Source: Parascedosporium putredinis | Lineage: Eukaryota > Ascomycota > Sordariomycetes > Microascales > Microascaceae | Reading direction: 5' to 3' | Assembly: GCA_949357655.1 (NCBI GenBank) | Contig: CASHTG010000001.1 | Span: forward strand, 248,001-312,000 | DNA: 64,000 nt | In this document: piece after piece, positions 1 to 10,833 of the stretch | Layout of the letters: every line of letters starts with the position of its first letter | Position numbering within the stretch: position 1 is the stretch's first letter | The notes under the pieces: generated by a model | Databases searched by the model: none | What the model was told of the DNA's origin: nothing | What the model saw: only the letters and a program-made list of their open reading frames with translations | Made by a program: the position numbers and the translations under genes

Positions 1-3000
1 CCGGAGAGGCCGTGGAGAAGAAACAGCCGGCAACGGCCAAGTGGAGCCATACCTCCCTTTCGAGCGGTTCCCTCAAGCCTTCAACATAAACCTTGGACGC
101 CATCTGCCACAGCCATCCGCCTCCTTTTACCTTAATGTACGCTGCTGGGTATCGATGAGAAGGGAACAAACAAAAAGAAAAGGACCGGTGCGATTAAGAG
201 CCAGCCTTCTAGCTTCTCTACAAAAGGGAAAACAAAAGAAGGGGAGAAGAAAGCAGAGCCGCCACCGGGTGCAGCACATATTTGGAGCATTGATCGGATT
301 CGGGGCCCATTCTTCTTCATCCGTGCGGGGTGCGCGGAGTAGCGGTGGTGTCCCTGGTGGGTCTCTCTGCGTGGCGCGGCGGTTCTTGAATCGGGGTATT
401 AGTGGTTTCTCTGTTTATATTTACCCTTCCAAGCGAGCAGACCCGGGGCGAATGTCTGTATGTAGGGATGGATGTCGTCTCAGCTAGATTGGGGTTGCAA
501 GGTAAAGGGCGAAGGGGCCCCTTTTCTCCTCCCCGAATATCTGTTAGAACACACGGTCATCTTCGACTCGCCCACTACTAGCGATTCAACACCCTCTTCA
601 TTTTATTTGCACTCGTTGCTCTTTAATCTATGAAAGATTGACGGGTCAAGCAGCGAACCAGGAAACGTTGTAGACGAGACTCTGTTTGTGGCTCTCCGCT
701 CGAGACATCCATAGATCAATTGTAGTAGCTACTGGAGCCGTCCTCTATCTGCACTACTTGCTCCGGGCCACTTCGTGGATGAGAAACCATGGTACTACCA
801 CTGTCTTGCCCCGAGAAACCCTAATCTTTGTGTTTGTAAACTGGGATTGAAACTTCGACTCTGGGGTCTTCGCACCCACAACGAACACCTTTTGAGTGGT
901 ACGGAGTCCTCGATATCCAGCTATCGCGGAACCGGATGCGCGTATGATAGCTGGGAGGCCAACCCCGATATCCACAAAAGAGACGCCGCGAGGCAATAAT
1001 ATAGGTGGATGTAAGTGGGGGATGCGTTTCTAGGATTCCAGAATTTTCATCGATCCTGCCAAGGACGCCGCATCTCGATTATCTAGTGTGCGAGCGTGCG
1101 AGTGTCGAAATGCGCTTGTAGAGCAGATTAAGCTTCGCCCGTGTCGTCTTTTTCCGGATGGGCTTGGAAGACCTGAGGCACAGCGTGTGTCACAGTCTGC
1201 CAATCCCCGCAACGACGGGCGAGGAAACGGCACAAAGTACCCTGCACGCGCAAGAATCACTTTTACCGCACAGTTGGAGGCACAGAAACACATACCGATA
1301 CATGGGCACAGGTCTGAACATGTTCGCACCAAGCACTGGCCTGCACGTGGAGCATTGATGGGCGGGGGACTAGGTCCCAATGGCGGGAGGAGAGAGTCGT
1401 GTTCGTCGTGGGAGCAGGCCTGAAGCAAACCTTGAGCCAGGGGTGCCGAGACACCAGGGATTGGAGGGGCACAAGACGTCTGGTCTAATAAGCTGGGATG
1501 ACAGGGAGCCGTCACGGTCCGAGAGCAGTAACCCTGCCGGAGGAGATGTGAAAGAGATGGAGGAAGAGCCATCAATTTGCGGGGATGTGTGCTCTTCTGC
1601 CCCCAGTTGCACGATACGATGAGATGAAGCCCGGCAAAGGGAGTTGGTTTCTCCAATCTTAACTCTATGGTCTCCAAGATGAGAGCAGCGTCCGGGGAAG
1701 AGGAGGCAGCTGAATCAAGGTTACGGCACCACACAGGCATTTTCCTCATTCCCCTATATTTCCTTTCGGCAACCCCTGCCTGCAGTATTGATATCTTGCG
1801 CATATGTCCGAAGGATAATATCAGTCTCTGGCTGAAAGGGTTCAACAAGGAGAAGAGGAATGGGCTCATGTTTCCACCTCAATTGATTCATCCTTCTTCG
1901 CTTGCTGCCATTTTTTTTTTTTTTCCGTTTCCCATCAGACTAGAACCATAACCTCGATAGCAAGGTTCCATCGGCCGCCGATTTAACCAGCAGAAGTTGA
2001 ACCTTGGGACCATATCGGAGACTTGAGGCAGCTTAAAAGTGTGGTCCGGGACCCCCGGATGATGCTATCGGGGTGGTTTCTCTTCTCCTAGGTATCGAGT
2101 GGGCCACTCTGCTCCTAGACGGCATCCCATTTATCACCTTGTTGCATACCGTGACAGCGAAAACTTGGGTGGCTCTGCCGTGTCCGAAAGGATCATTCCA
2201 GTTCGTGATTCAATCATCGTCTAAGTGCATGTGAACGTTATCTATGGGGCTAGCCGATCCAGAGAGCTCGAGGAGAAAAAAAGGTGTGGCACTGGACCCA
2301 CACACCAGAAAGTCGTCACTTCCTTCTCCGAAGTGTGGGGAGACGGAGAGCAAAGAGTCGCACAGACCATGCTTTCTTCTATCCCCTGAAGCCCAGACCA
2401 GTGACAGAGCCCCAGCTACATAGTGTTTAAATATGTACGCACAGTAATCCTGGCACAGCCAAAGACAAGACTTTCAGGCCAAATTTTCGCTGACAAACAC
2501 AGTGTGGGACTTCTCCCGCCTTTTCTCTCTTGCAGCATTAAAACCCCCAAATATCGCCCTGATGGGGAGAGCACGAGGAGGAGTGGCCTGCCCCCTGTTC
2601 CCTGTTCGTCCTGCTGTTTGATGTCCCGGCCGGCTAGGCAAGCGAACCAACGATACTACCCTGAGGCGAAGATGCCCTGCAGAATTGCTGCCCACCATTT
2701 GGACCTGGACCTCTCGTCAGGGGTTCCAGACAGGGAGCCTGCCGAAACCTGAATGTGTTACAAGACTGCTTCAAACCCCCGATTCGGGACGTGACATCCT
2801 TGCACCCTTTTCTTTTTTGCGCAGATGGCGGGGGAAGAGGATGGATCTCTTGATGGATTGATTGATCAATTGCTTCTTTGCAGCCCCTTTCCCCTCTCTT
2901 CGGCGACGCACTGTTCGCCCCTCTCCCTCCTTCGATGCAGAAGCAATGCTTGTGTTGCATAGCCTGCGGTGCGCGATCGCCCCCGAGAACCAGCGAAAGA

Positions 3001-4353
3001 GAGACGATGAGGCAGCGAGTCAATTCTTGGGGGAAGGAGGGGAGGGGCTTTAAAATTGGTTGTGTAACTGTCTTCCCGCCCGTTGGACTTTGTGGGCAGT
3101 GGCGCATGCAGTCGCTCGTCTGGGTCAAGACGACAAGTGATGGGAAGCAGCTCTGCATGATACTCTCCATCTATGCTTCTCGTTCTGCTAAACCGCCTCT
3201 TCTTCTTGTTACCTGTTGTTTTATTTCCTGCCTCCTTTTGTTTTGTTATCAACTGGTACCGTATGTTTCCATGAGAAGCACTATTCTCACCCTCTTCTGT
3301 CTGTTTGCCTCGCTCTCATATCGGGTGCGGGCTCTTGATTTAGGGTGATATTGTTGGCTGCCTCTGCCCGTGAAAGAACAATATCCCTGAAAAAGAAAAG
3401 ATTGGAGGAGCACCCGGCTACTCGGACAGGCGGAGCACACAGCTACAAGCTTTCCTTCTCCATCTTCGACTTGCCACCCATACACGGATCTGCGAGTTTC
3501 CATGCTTGGCTTGTCTGGCTCTGCCGCACCTTGCCTCCCCTCGCACCCCCGTCTTCAGAGAAGGTCACAGTGTGCCCGTGTCAGAAGGAGGGAGGGTCAC
3601 TTCACCTCCTCGTCATACGTCCTCTCGGTTATGATCTGAGCCGGCCGTCTTACAACCCTCCCACTATTGCTCGTCCCTACCCCCAGACCTGGCTCTCTCG
3701 ATCCGGTTACCTTGGCTCCTCCCTTTATGCGATTGCCCTGTTAGGAAAGATAGTCGACCCTTCAATCGGTCCCTCTCCCCCTCGTCTGCTAGTCTCTACT
3801 TCCAAGGCTGGCCTTAGCTACCGCCTCTCCCGCCTGCCGCCTCCCTTGCTCGGTAGGTACCTGCCCTTTGGTTCTCGTCCGACGCCAACATTGGACCCAA
3901 CGCAGCACTGGACCTGTTTCGTCAAGTCCGTGTCGCCAAGTTACTGCTTTGCACCCTCGCAGTCTTTCCATCTGAGCCGAACCAAAGAATAGTTCCTGGG
4001 CTAGGGTCCACCCCTGCTCTCCATCTCTCCTCCATCCGACCCCTGCTCCTGCCGCCCCCAGAAGACATTCCTCTTCCCTCTTACCATCCCATCCATCCGC
4101 TCTTCACCCTTCCTCCTCCCTCCCTTTCTCTCTTTCAACCTCAACCTCAACTACGACTCATCCACTCAACCTCGACTTCGACTCCATACGCTCATTCAAG
4201 TCGGACGAAGAACACCTCATCGGATAGATGGTTTGGACTAAGGCGTGATCAGTTGGCTACGACGGCTCGCAAGGCCATAATCTCTCCCCCAACGTCTCTC
4301 CCTATCGCACTCGAACTTGTTTTTGGAATCAGGCCGGTGCCTGAACAAACGAG
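1..4353. other. Intergenic region with no supported gene
   Basis: No stretch here encodes a protein I recognise. There is a 279-codon open frame on the minus strand at 1030-1869 and a 215-codon one on the plus strand at 3345-3992. Both lack recognisable motifs and have low-complexity, Ser/Pro/Leu-rich or Cys-rich composition typical of chance frames in GC-balanced, pyrimidine-rich DNA. The last 350 bases are strongly C/T-rich and probably belong to the promoter and leader of the membrane-protein gene starting at 4354. Confidence 0.5.
4010..4200 (+). promoter_or_regulatory. Pyrimidine-rich promoter/leader tract of the 7TM gene
   Basis: A long run of almost uninterrupted C and T on the plus strand (CCTCC, CTCTTTC and CAACCTCAAC-like blocks) precedes the ATG at 4354 by 150-340 bases. 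Such CT-rich blocks are common just upstream of transcription starts or in 5' leaders of filamentous ascomycete genes. No exact start site can be read from sequence alone. Confidence 0.4.
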
Positions 4354-6637
4354 ATGGACAGCAGCTGGGGCTGGTTAGAACCCCGGTCGGACGAGTTATG
4401 GGCGAGGCAGTTTGGCAACGGGTTTGGCGGCAACAACAATAACGGCAACGACGATGATAGCAACAACAGCAATAACGGAAATGGGTTTAACAACAACGGG
4501 ACTGGCAACGGCTTCAGGGGGTTTGGTGGACGAAACCAGACGAACACGATTATAAACCAGTTCAGATTTCAGGCGGCGAAGTCGATACGAACCTCGACCA
4601 TTATCCTCTCTGTCTTCAACGTAGTTGCGGCAGCGGCGACGGCGGTGGGTATCTTGTGGGACGGCTATGCAACGGCGAAGAGGAACGACCCCAAGTACAA
4701 GTTTAGGACGTCAGCGTTCAACTGTGTGGGCCCGGCTGAAGCCTTCCCGCTCATCTTGTCCTGTGGTATCGTCATCCAAGGCATCGTTTTCGCCGTCGCT
4801 CAGTCGACTGGCCTTAGAAACGAACAGGTCTTGGGATGTACCATTGTTTCGCAGATGATGCTACCAGGTGGGTTGGATCCTTTTCTCCTATCATTTTTTC
4901 TTCTCTCTTTGGTCCGCAGCCACCAATTATTCTGAATATCAGAATCTTTGGGGCTTGTGTGATGAAAAGGGGAGGAGATTGCTTTGCTTGTCTTTTATTG
5001 CGGAAAGCGTGGGGGAAGAACACAAGTGGACTAACATACTATCGCATCTAGCCGTCTTCATCGTTCCCTATATTCAGCTCATCTTTGGCGTCGAGGTGGC
5101 CATCCGAGCTTTCCGGCGAAGAAACCCGTTCCCGCCCCGAACCAAATGGAACGTGATCATTTGCCTCGCGCTGGTTGGCACTCTACTGCTCGCCACTTAT
5201 CTTGTCACCCATTTCAGGCGCCCTCCCAACTTCTGCTTCGCTTCGCTTTTCTGGTTCGTCCAGATGTACGCCGAAGGCTGCTTTGCAGTCCTCACCATCA
5301 TCGGCGCGGCTCTCCTCGCCGCCACTGTAGTCATCTTTGTCAAGCTGCACAGGAATGCAGGAATTGATCCCACGGAGAGAATTGCCTCTTCCAGGATGGT
5401 GTACTACCTCGCCGTAGGCTTCATTTCGGCAGTAAGTCATGGTTCCCTTCCCTCCAGTTTCCCACCTCTTGACGTGTCGGCTCCTAATAACCCTCGCAGC
5501 TCTTAATCGTTCCCTTCTTCTTTGTTCTTGCCTTCCAGAACAGAAGAGACCGGGGAGTTTTTAACGCCGCCCTACAGTTGTCCATGGTCTCCTCTGTGGT
5601 CGCGAACGTGTCGGGCCTCATGACGGGCGGCCTCCACCTCTTCTTGCGATCCACCACGATGTCGACCATCGGTCCTCGCGAGAAGGATGGCAAGTACGAA
5701 GAAGACCGAAGGAAGAGCTTCAAGAGGGGCATCCGAGTGTGGACTTCGCGCGAAGACCCTGCACCCGGTCCGTCTGTGAATGCGCCCACCGGCCTTCGGC
5801 GGATGAATACCAATGACTCGTTTGCCAGCTCTAACGACGACCGTGACAGCTACTACGGCGACGAGAAGAAGGAGCCCTGGGAGGAAAGGATCAACCCCTT
5901 CGATCCCATGCCGTCTTCCCTATCACAACGGCCAAGGCGCTCAGGTCGCCGCAGCCTATCCAACCGTACCAGAGGCACACGCCCAAGAACTCTTACTCTC
6001 TCTTCCCTAACAATAACGCCAACCTCAAGGCCCCTACCCTCCTCCCAGCCACCACTTATGACCCTAACATCAAGGAGACAATGGTGAGCATCGACACGCT
6101 CAAGCCACCGGCGCCCATCCATGGCTTCCGCCACCGCCGGGACTCGTCTCTGGCATCGCATGCTACAGTGCAAATCGGGCTCCGCCTATCCAACATGGAG
6201 GACATGCCGCCTCTCAATTCCAAATATTTCCAAGACTCTAAGAGCGTGCACGACTTGGGATGCCCCTCGCTCGGGGCGCCGATCCGGTAAACCAGCAGAG
6301 GCCAAGCCCGTTGAGCAACGTGGCCATGAGCTTCCAGCATCCTAATGATCGTGATGATCGCGATGACGACAGCGTCACCATGTATGTCGGTGACGGCAGC
6401 ATTGCAGACAACGATGATAGGAAGACTCTCTCGTCCACGCCTGAGCCGGAGAAGAGGACGGATTGTACCCTCAGCCCGGCCGTGTACAAGCCACCCGAGA
6501 GCCCAAAGAAGGCCAAGGTCACTAGCCCCCGGGGCGTCGGCTTCACCCTCCCCCAGCAGAGGGGTCAGCTGAGCCCCCAATCACCTTCCTCTGGGTCCCG
6601 GGATCAGACCCCCGCCAAGAAGTCGGACTGGATCTGA
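4354..6637 (+). CDS. Seven-transmembrane protein, fungal, with Asn/Gly-rich N-terminus and long cytosolic tail
   Basis: Three exons: 4354-4867, 5052-5431 and 5500-6637. The introns begin GTGGGT and GTAAGT and end TAG and CAG, with branch-like CTAAC near 5031 and CTAAT near 5483. The first ~70 residues are Asn/Gly-rich low complexity. Seven hydrophobic helices follow, starting at the segments TSTIILSVFN, AFPLILSCGI, AVFIVPYIQL, WNVIICLALV, CFAVLTIIGA, MVYYLAVGFI and LSMVSSVVAN. A ~300-residue polar, Ser/Pro-rich tail ends the protein. The topology resembles a fungal GPCR-like protein, but I cannot name the family. The tail is split by two one-base deletions, near 5895-5925 (frame 1 to 0) and 6258-6285 (frame 0 to 2, between a CCCC and a GGGG run). 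Adding both bases gives 678 codons including the stop. The tail frames read as ordinary protein, so I treat this as one gene with sequence errors. Confidence 0.65.
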
Positions 6638-8063
6638 ACCCGCAAGGATACCTTTTGATGAAGTATGATGATTTACAACAGTGTACCTGGTACGACTAAT
6701 TTGATGGATTTCGGGGAAGAGGCCGGACGGCAGGCCGGACCTCTCTTGGGCAAACTTGTATAAAAGGCGTGTGTCGGAGTTGCGTGGCCAGTTGTCTTTT
6801 TCCTCTTTATCGCGCTTGGGACGGCGAATCCTTGGCGGTTGCAATGAAAAAGAATGCAGGAGTTCTTTTCATTTATCCCTTTTCCTTTTTCTTTTTCTTT
6901 TTCATCCTCTTTCCCTTGGTTTATTTTTCCTTCTTGCTTAACGGGTTTGCAAGCACGTTATACCTATCAGGGACTGGCATTTATACGGTGTTTATCGGAA
7001 CAACATTGGAGCTATCACAACTACCTACGCAAAGTGAGGAGAAGGGTGGACGGCAGAAAGGGGCCACATAGACTCGTTTTCCTTATTTCTCAGTTTTCTG
7101 TTGTTTTCCTTTTTCTTCCTCTTTTCTCGTCTTCTATCTCCTTTTCTTTTCTCTCTCTCTTCCTTTACCCTTTCACCCTCCCTTGCCTCCTCTTAAAACT
7201 CATTCTTATGTTGACACATCCCCCGCCCCTTTTTGCCCCCTCCTCCTCTTCTTCTTTGGTTTTACATACACTCACTACATGAAACAAACGATCTGGTATC
7301 TATCTATGCCAAGGCCACAAAGGGTGGATATGCGCTTGATGGAATGCGGTAGTTTATGCTTGATGAAGCATTCTCGGCTGGGGTTCTCTTTTTGTTGCCT
7401 CTAGTTCGTTTTCCTTTTCACCTCGCCAGCTTTTCTCCCTCTCTCCTTGAGGATGAAATGAAATCAGGGTCTCGCCTTTACAGGTGGCGACGAGGAAAAC
7501 GGAGAGGGCAAGGGGTTGCAATATTGCCCTCCCTGATCTCATGTTTCTAAACAGATAGAGTCAAGAGAACTCAGAATACAAACGAGAGCTATGGTTTCTT
7601 TTTCTTGGGAAGACATGTTTTTGAATGCAATAATGAGTGAAAATGTGCCCCGCCTACTATATACTCGAGGGGGCTCAAACCTTTGCTGTAATAGATGCAA
7701 ACTTGCCGAGGAACCAGCGAGGTAACAACAGCTTAGGCTGGGTAATAGGGGCCCTGGTGAAGGCTCGGTGGGGGAAGTGGATTGAAAGTGTTACTCGTTT
7801 AGAAGAAGACTAAAGGCTGGCATAGGCTATGATACAATAAATTTACTTGATGGTATTACACGTGATATGATGGGAACAAGAGAGAACCGAACGGTTTGCA
7901 AGGTGGAAAACCCCTCGATTCCGACGAAGGGGCCACTGTACACAGATTGTACTCTCCGATACGAGGTCTTTGGGTGAACTGCCTTTGCTCCTTGCCATAC
8001 ATATTGGTAGTTATTCCCCCATTTTCTCTCTTTCTTTTTTCTTTGTTTCTCTCCTTCTCTCCT
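6638..8063. other. Intergenic region between convergent genes
   Basis: This is the 3' flank shared by the 7TM gene (+) and CAX4 (-). It is T-rich and C/T-rich, as expected for two facing 3' UTRs, and holds no coding stretch that I can support. Confidence 0.5.
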
Positions 8064-8921
8064 TTACTTGCGCTTCTGCTTTGAGGCGGCTGTCTTGGCA
8101 GAAGTACGACCCTGTTCCTGGATATTCCACCTCTGCCAGCCGGCCCAGCAGGGGTCTTCGTGGACGACTAGATCCCTCAAATAAAATGCGCGGGCGAGGT
8201 CCGAGGCTAAAAAGGTGTCGAGGACGCCCGAGGTGCGGAGGACCAGGGTGACTAGGAACCAGCCGATGGCGCAGACGATGCCGGCAACGGAGCCGACGAG
8301 GACCTGCTTCGAGGTGTGGTAGCTGAGGTAAACTCGACTGACGGCGACGGCGATGGCGAGGGCGACGGAAGCAAGGGAGACGAGGATGCGGGCAGGGAAG
8401 GGCCAGGCCGGAGGTGTGGCGGCCGGATTGGAGGTGTTTGTGGAGGTGGGGCGGTGGGAGGAGGGGCGGTGGCGGGCGAGGAGGAAGAGGGTCAGGGAGA
8501 GACCAAAAGGCGACAAATTGGGCATGGGAGGAGGGCATGCCGTAGCCCTTGCCGGTGGGTATGCGGGTGGGACGGGCCTCCTTGATGAGGCGCTTGAGGA
8601 GGAAGTTGGCGGCCTCACAGGCGAGCTGGCCGGCAAAGGTGAGGAGGACCTCGATTTCGCGGGTGGAGATGGAGAGGGTGGCGTAAACAATGACGAGGGC
8701 TTGAGGGACGAGGGCAAGCCAGGCGCAGAGGAGGGAGACGGGGTCGGTAGGGTCCTATGATTGGGTAAAGGCTGTGGTAAGTAAGTCAATTCGGGCATAG
8801 CTTCTTCCCTCCCCTTTTTATTGTCGTTTCTCATTTTAGGGCATAGGGAAGGAGGGGAGGAACGCACGTAGTAGACGTGTGTGAGAGACAGGGACGCGAG
8901 AGGACCTGCGTCTTCGGACAT
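8064..8921 (-). CDS. cax4: Dolichyl-diphosphatase (CAX4/CWH8, PAP2 superfamily)
   Basis: Enzyme of the ER membrane that removes phosphate from dolichyl diphosphate after N-glycosylation, recycling the lipid carrier. Exon 1 is 8921-8868 (18 codons), the intron 8867-8755 (GTGCGT to TAG), exon 2 8754-8064. The three PAP2 signature blocks are visible: KRLIKEARP at residues 72-80, GMPSSH at 90-95, and SRVYLSYHTSKQ further on, containing the catalytic SR-x5-H pattern. Several hydrophobic helices surround them and the end is basic. Between 8491 and 8503, inside a TC dinucleotide run, the frame shifts. Restoring one lost TC unit gives a continuous 248-residue protein (yeast CAX4 is about 240). It is convergent with the 7TM gene and divergent from the RBR ligase gene, separated from it by 1.9 kb. 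Confidence 0.93.
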   Translation of the reverse strand: MSEDAGPLASLSLTHVYYVRSSPPSLCPKMRNDNKKGREEAMPELTYLPQPLPNHRTLPTPSPSSAPGLPSSLKPSSLFTPPSPSPPAKSRSSSPLPASSPVRPPTSSSSASSRRPVPPAYPPARATACPPPMPNLSPFGLSLTLFLLARHRPSSHRPTSTNTSNPAATPPAWPFPARILVSLASVALAIAVAVSRVYLSYHTSKQVLVGSVAGIVCAIGWFLVTLVLRTSGVLDTFLASDLARAFYLRDLVVHEDPCWAGWQRWNIQEQGRTSAKTAASKQKRK

Positions 8922-10135
8922 CTTGGCGGCGGTTGGAGAAACGAGCGAGAAGGTCGATAGATGGGCGGAAGAGGCTTCTAAACGGAGTGGGACCCCCGGG
9001 TATGTAGGTGGTGGGTGATTGTGAAAGGGCTCAGGCTTAGATCCGTTCCAGACGGGAGGGCATTGTTGTTGCTGCCTCTTCTACTCTCTTATTGCTGAGA
9101 AGAATTCCCCTATGAGATTTAAAACGCAGCCAAGCGTGGCTCTCAAGAAATCTAGAAAAGAGGGCAAGGGAGGTAATATCACTGCGTTTTAAAAGGGAAA
9201 GTACAGGCCGCAGGGAGGGGCGGGAGTTGACTCCAATTGAGAGGTTTGAGCAGCTTGACCTCGAGATGCTTGTTCCTCCACCTGCATGCTAGAGTTGGGT
9301 GCTGAGCGAGCCGGCCGATCTGGGTGTGATGTCAGAGCGTCTTGCGGTCACCACGCGACACAGGGGGAAAGGCCAGCGCGAGCAGAGCACGGTGGGAGAG
9401 TGGTTTGTGGCGCATTTCAGCCGCTTCGTGGCCATGAAGTCTGCAGTGGTGTCGCGAGTCTCACCCGCCACAGTAACACGTGATAGAAACTGTCGTCAGG
9501 TCCGGCGACATGGCCCACTACAGCTTGAAGAGCTTCAAATGTTCACAAATCTGGAGGCTATAACACAGCCTTTGGCTGACTTATTAGTGGGAATTTCGAC
9601 TCCAATTACATCTGGCTTTAGTTTGGTCGCCATGTCTAGTCTCCAGGCAATTATCCCTAGTGGAATTGCCGCAAAATATGTGGTTTTAATACTGGTCTTT
9701 TCCTCCTAGGCAGCAGCAGTTTGTCTAGCCCGTTTAACCAGACATACTGCACGTCGCCAGGGCCTCATTAGTACCTCGCCTGTGCACAATATCGATTTCT
9801 CCCCTCATTGTCCATGCCCCGCGTTTGCGAAGGTAGTTCAACGGTCGCTCTTTCCTTGATTAACTTGACCAATCAAGGGACAGTCGCAGAGCGTAGAAGC
9901 GGTCGTCATTCGAGACCTATGAGGTGGAGACAGACTCATCATTCAACTTGATGAAATCTTATCCTTACCTAAATCTCATTGCCAATATCTCTCACCGTAG
10001 CTGTAAGCAGAATATCGGTTTTTGGGTGCACATAGATTTGTATGAGATCCCCTCTCCGTAGAAATTCACCTTTTCTCCCCAAAATTTCACGTTCTGTTTA
10101 TTCCCGACATTTCCTTTGGATTTTGTTTTCCCTTT

Positions 10136-10138
<3 letters not shown>

Positions 10139-10176
<38 letters not shown>

Positions 10177-10180
10177 TTTC
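10139..10180 (+). repeat. (CT)n microsatellite followed by a T run
   Basis: About 15 CT units run directly into about 12 T. It lies ~650 bases upstream of the RBR ligase start codon, in its pyrimidine-rich promoter. Confidence 0.9.
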
Positions 10181-10626
10181 TTTTTCTTCACTTTTTTCTC
10201 TTTTCCTTATATCTATTCTTCGCCTTGCACTTCTCGCACTCGGGCAATCCGTCCTATGCCGTGCTAGGAAATTTCCTCCCCACTCTTGAGAACGGCCAAT
10301 CGACTCACAACCTCAACTGACCTAGCTTACAAAATCTCACGCTGGACTCGCCACTTGCCTGGCTGTCCCATTTATTGTAGGAGTCGCGCAATAGACACTT
10401 CCGGATCTCTACGGAATTTCTCACCCCGTTGCCATCTCTTTCTTCGTGACGGCGTATATCTCCTCTCTCTTTTTCCTCTTGTCTCCTACACACTTCGCTT
10501 CCGCTAGTGAGGCACATACCCTCGTCTTTTCCCCCTCAAACCTCACCACGAGCTTCCAACGTCTTCTACGCACCCATACACGCCCGCTCACTCACTTCAT
10601 CGCACAATCACTCTCCTAGAGACTCA

Positions 10627-10678
10627 TACACACACACACACACACACACACTCTCTCTCTCTCTCTCTCTCTCTCTCA
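10627..10678 (+). repeat. Compound (CA)n(CT)n microsatellite
   Basis: Twelve CA units are followed by about fourteen CT units, 160 bases before the ATG of the RBR ligase, probably inside its 5' leader or core promoter. More CT-rich sequence follows to about 10745. Confidence 0.9.
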
Positions 10679-10833
10679 CTTTATCTCCCTCTCTCTCTTT
10701 CCCTCCCTCTGTCCCTCTATCTACCCCTCTTCGCCCCCTCTCTTTCAAGAGACATCTTCAGACATATTCAAGAATGAAGAGGTAGCATCGGCTTTCAGGG
10801 AGCTCCAAAAGCTGGGAAAACAAACCTACTGCC

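Larger units (their letters stand above)
8922..10833. other. Divergent promoter region between CAX4 and the RBR ligase gene
   Basis: A 1.9 kb head-to-head interval. The right half is strongly pyrimidine-rich on the plus strand and holds a (CT)n/T tract and a (CA)n(CT)n microsatellite shortly before the ligase start. I see no gene in it. The 136-codon frame at 9299-9709 has no recognisable motif. Confidence 0.5.

Noticed and set aside
1030..1869. 279-codon minus-strand ORF
   Set aside because: No motif, Cys/Ser/Pro-rich composition, other frames open on the opposite strand over the same bases; consistent with chance.
3345..3992. 215-codon plus-strand ORF before the 7TM gene
   Set aside because: Low-complexity Leu/Ser/Pro composition produced by the C/T-rich leader; no recognisable domain.
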